Shown here piece by piece: positions 5,727 to 7,329 of a stretch of DNA of 7,329 nt. A program made the translations under genes and the position numbers. The stretch is from assembly GCA_026122915.1 (NCBI GenBank), contig JAGIXO010000089.1, forward strand, positions 1 to 7,329. Direction: 5' to 3'. The notes beneath the pieces are model-generated. The model did not search any database and was not told where the DNA came from. It saw nothing but the letters and a program-made list of their open reading frames with translations. Within the stretch, counting starts at the first letter, position 1, and every line of letters begins with the position of its first letter. This DNA is from Candidatus Electronema nielsenii. Its GTDB lineage: Bacteria; Desulfobacterota; Desulfobulbia; Desulfobulbales; Desulfobulbaceae.

Positions 5727-6692
5727 ATGCCTTCTGTTCCCCCCCTCGATTTCAGCGGCCTCAACACCTATTCCCTGCACGAGCGTCATTCCAAAGTCAC
5801 GGTGGCGGATTTCGCCCAGCCTGCCACGCCGGGCATAACCGTGCGGGAATTGATCGCCAATCTGCCCAAACAGCTTGCAGGCAAGGATTTTCCAGAGCTG
5901 GTGGAGCGGATTGCCGCAGCGGTCAGCAACAAGCGGCCTGTGCTGGTCGGCATGGGCGCGCATGTGATCAAGGTGGGGCTTGCGCCGGTTCTGATTGACC
6001 TGATGGAGCGCGGGATCATCTCTGCGCTGGCCCTGAACGGGGCGGGCATCATCCATGATGCAGAAATTGCGATGGTTGGCCGCACGTCTGAGGAGGTTGC
6101 CAGCGTGCTCGGTGCCGGAGCATTCGGCGCGGCGCGTGAAACCGGCGAAGTGCTCAATCAGGCGATCAATCAGGGCGCAAGGGAAGGCATCGGCATCGGC
6201 GAGGCCGTGGGCAACGCGCTGCTTCAGCAGAATTTCCCCTTCAACAGTCAGAGTTTGCTGGCGCAGGCGCGGCGGCTCGGCATTCCTGTGACCGTGCATG
6301 TGGCGATGGGCACGGACATCATTCACATTCATCCGGCGGCGGACGGCGCGGCCATCGGCCAGTGCAGCCATCACGATTTCCGCGTCTTTTGCCGCTTGGT
6401 CAGCGGGCTGGAAGGCGGGGTGTATCTCAATCTCGGCTCGGCGGTGCTGTTGCCGGAAGTTTTCCTCAAGGCGCTGACCGTTGTCCGCAACCTTGGCCAT
6501 GTGGCGCAGCGTTTTACTACCGCTAACTTTGATTTTATCCGCGCTTACCGGCCCGCAACCAATGTGGTGCATCGGCCCACGCTCGAAGGCGGCAAGGGCT
6601 TCAATTTCACCGGCCATCATGAGCTGATGATTCCGCTGCTGGCGGCGGCGGTTGTGGATAAACTGGAGCAAAAGCATTCGCCGTTGAATTGA
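5727..6692 (+). CDS. deoxyhypusine synthase-like protein
   Basis: The 321-residue product resembles the deoxyhypusine synthase fold. GMGAHVIKVGLAP (75-87), DLMERGIISALALNGAGIIHD (91-111) and GRTSEEV (118-124) match the family's NAD-binding core as I remember it. Bacteria generally lack eIF5A, and homologues of this fold in bacteria can act on other substrates such as polyamines. The canonical GGGVPKN catalytic lysine motif is not evident; the nearest feature is EGGKGFNF (287-294), with K290. H191, H200, H202, H215 and H216 form a histidine-rich centre (HVAMGTDIIHIH, CSHHDF) that could bind metal; this is inference. GGAGA at 5716-5720 supports ATG 5727. It sits 19 bases after the isomerase and ends the gene string, so a role beside heptose metabolism is plausible but unproven. 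Confidence 0.6.
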   Translation: MPSVPPLDFSGLNTYSLHERHSKVTVADFAQPATPGITVRELIANLPKQLAGKDFPELVERIAAAVSNKRPVLVGMGAHVIKVGLAPVLIDLMERGIISALALNGAGIIHDAEIAMVGRTSEEVASVLGAGAFGAARETGEVLNQAINQGAREGIGIGEAVGNALLQQNFPFNSQSLLAQARRLGIPVTVHVAMGTDIIHIHPAADGAAIGQCSHHDFRVFCRLVSGLEGGVYLNLGSAVLLPEVFLKALTVVRNLGHVAQRFTTANFDFIRAYRPATNVVHRPTLEGGKGFNFTGHHELMIPLLAAAVVDKLEQKHSPLN

Positions 6693-6708
6693 ATTGAATT
6701 GATTTGAT
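6684..6708 (+). repeat. pentanucleotide tandem repeat across the stop codon
   Basis: Three exact TTGAA units (6684-6698) and two TTGAT variants (6699-6708) run in tandem across the TGA stop (6690-6692) of the deoxyhypusine synthase-like gene. The stop lies in the first unit pair, so copy-number change would not alter the protein end. Confidence 0.8.
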
Positions 6709-6752
6709 TTTCTTCCTGCTGCAACCGCGCCATGTGCCGTTTGAATCGAGGC

Positions 6753-6994
6753 GTTTTCGATTGGAATCACCCTGATTCCGATTGGAATCGGGACGATTTC
6801 AACTTGAATTGCCACGATTCCAATTGGAATTAAGCCGATGCACGTGTGAATCAGAGCAATTCCTGTGTGAAACAGGACGATGTCAACAGGAAACGTCTCA
6901 ATTTCGATTGGAATCATGCCGGTTCCAATTTGAATCAAGGCAATTCCAATCGGAATCGGGTTAATTCCAATTGGAATTGGGATGATTCAACCGA
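6753..6994. repeat. degenerate 21-bp tandem repeats with palindromic cores
   Basis: About eleven units of 21 bases start at 6753, 6774, 6795, 6816, 6837, 6858, 6879, 6900, 6921, 6942 and 6963, with a partial unit at 6984. The best units carry a palindrome, ATTCCAATTGGAAT; it is perfect at 6817-6830 and extends to 16 bases at 6963-6978. The other units are variants (for example TTCGATTGGAATC). Units 6837-6899 have drifted most. Because 21 is divisible by three, every frame becomes a heptad-repeat peptide. The least broken one reads FDWNHPD-SDWNRDD-FNLNCHD from ATG 6732, stops at TAA 6831-6833, and continues in the same frame with SNLNQGN-SNRNRVN-SNWNWDD to 7052. No ribosome site or codon pattern makes a real gene convincing. 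It could be a decayed repeat-protein gene or a DNA-level binding array. Confidence 0.85.
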
Positions 6995-7122
6995 GGTTTG
7001 CGGCGAACAAAGCTGGGTTTCAGGCAGGCGGAGCGGGCTTCGCGGCGCATGATGCTGGCAGCGGTGCGCAAACCGCTGAGTTTGCGGCGGATGGCGGTGT
7101 TTGTGGACAGGATGGAGGAAGA
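6995..7122. repeat. GC-rich continuation of the 21-bp periodicity
   Basis: After the AT-rich palindromic units, the 21-base period continues in phase with a different GC-rich unit. The pieces beginning at 7005, 7026, 7047, 7068, 7089 and 7110 share elements such as GCTGGGTTTC, AGCGGGCTTCGCGGC and GCTGAGTTTGCGGC. In one plus frame this reads as heptads (ANKAGFQ, AGGAGFA, AHDAGSG, AQTAEFA, ADGGVCG), open to a stop at 7186-7188. That frame is not the one carrying the NWN-type heptads upstream, so a frameshift in an old gene, or no gene at all, are both possible. Confidence 0.6.
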
Positions 7123-7129
7123 TTGATTA

Positions 7130-7146
7130 TAAGTCCGACGGACTTA
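7130..7146. repeat. 17-base perfect inverted repeat
   Basis: TAAGTCCG and CGGACTTA flank a single central A. In RNA it is too tight to fold fully, so a dimeric protein-binding site or a REP-like element is as likely as a hairpin. It lies directly after the 21-bp array. Confidence 0.7.
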
Positions 7147-7160
7147 CGTATCTGTGTTTT

Positions 7161-7190
7161 CATGCGGTTGTTCCGTATGACTTTATAATT
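7161..7190 (+). terminator. weak hairpin with T-rich tail, possible terminator
   Basis: CATGCGG (7161-7167) pairs with CCGTATG (7173-7179), with one G-U wobble, around a TTGTT loop. ACTTTATAATTTT follows. The stem is short and the tail is interrupted by A residues, so termination is only possible, not strong. Confidence 0.3.
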
Positions 7191-7227
7191 TTCCCAGCGC
7201 ATACTGCTTACCTCTTCTTCTATTTAA

Positions 7228-7244
7228 GCACCACGGTGTGGTGC
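7228..7244. repeat. hairpin GCACCAC-GGT-GTGGTGC
   Basis: A perfect 7-bp inverted repeat with a three-base spacer. There is no T tract after it, so it is not a standard terminator. It could be an operator or a structural element for whatever lies beyond the right edge. The remaining bases to 7329 are AT-rich and hold no gene that I can support; ATG 7275 opens only eight codons. Confidence 0.55.
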
Positions 7245-7329
7245 ATGTCAAATAATAATTGGAAACGAGGATAAATGATGGAGGACGACTATAGTGTTTA
7301 AGTTTTAAATCAGTTGTGTTGTAATTTAC

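Noticed and set aside
5565..6938. 457-codon open frame on the minus strand
   Set aside because: It lies antisense to the gmhA end and the deoxyhypusine synthase-like gene. It is low-complexity, rich in His, Arg and Ile, and its N-terminal part is simply the 21-bp array read backwards. GC-rich codon bias of the sense genes explains the lack of stops.
6753..7122. CRISPR array
   Set aside because: The 21-bp units are contiguous and degenerate, with no unique spacers and no cas genes nearby.
7275..7301. Short open frame MMEDDYSV after a GAGG motif
   Set aside because: Only eight codons; a leader peptide is possible, but nothing downstream in the window supports it.

Overview
The window looks like chromosomal DNA of a Gram-negative bacterium. 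The evidence is a diderm-type lipoprotein, a GmhA-type enzyme of lipopolysaccharide heptose synthesis, and sigma70-like signals. A C_GCAxxG_C_C family protein and a bacterial deoxyhypusine-synthase-like protein fit an anaerobic Desulfobacterota (former Deltaproteobacteria) lineage, possibly Desulfobulbales, but this assignment is inference. Base composition is mosaic: tgt and the deoxyhypusine-synthase-like gene are GC-rich, while the 3501-4121 membrane-protein gene is strongly AT-rich.

Layout. Positions 1-336 (minus strand) hold a decayed DUF29 gene with an internal stop and an internal deletion/frameshift; it runs off the left edge. A divergent extended -10 promoter (428-457) drives a C_GCAxxG_C_C protein (485-961). 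This is followed by a cysteine-rich lipoprotein (1059-1457) and a terminator hairpin (1501-1552). From 1574 to 6692 all genes lie on the plus strand with mostly short gaps: tgt (queuosine tRNA modification), a VapBC-type toxin-antitoxin pair, a small AT-rich membrane protein, a glucokinase-family sugar kinase, a GmhA-type isomerase, and a deoxyhypusine-synthase-like protein. The last 637 bases have no convincing gene. They hold a degenerate 21-bp-period repeat array (about 6753-7122) followed by three small hairpins.

The most informative observation is that the toxin-antitoxin pair lies between two direct copies of the last ~77 bp of tgt. The upstream copy forms the present tgt 3' end. The downstream copy (3393-3482) is still an open fragment of the tgt frame with its own different tail and stop codon. 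This suggests a vapBC cassette inserted at the 3' end of tgt, supplying a replacement end and displacing the original one.

Functionally, the sugar kinase, the sedoheptulose-7-phosphate isomerase and the deoxyhypusine-synthase-like protein form a tight group. It may serve cell-surface sugar (heptose) metabolism. The kinase differs from E. coli Glk at two of the glucose-contact positions, so glucose may not be its substrate. The 21-bp array has exact or near-exact palindromes repeated every two DNA helical turns and is the most unusual structure that no gene explains.
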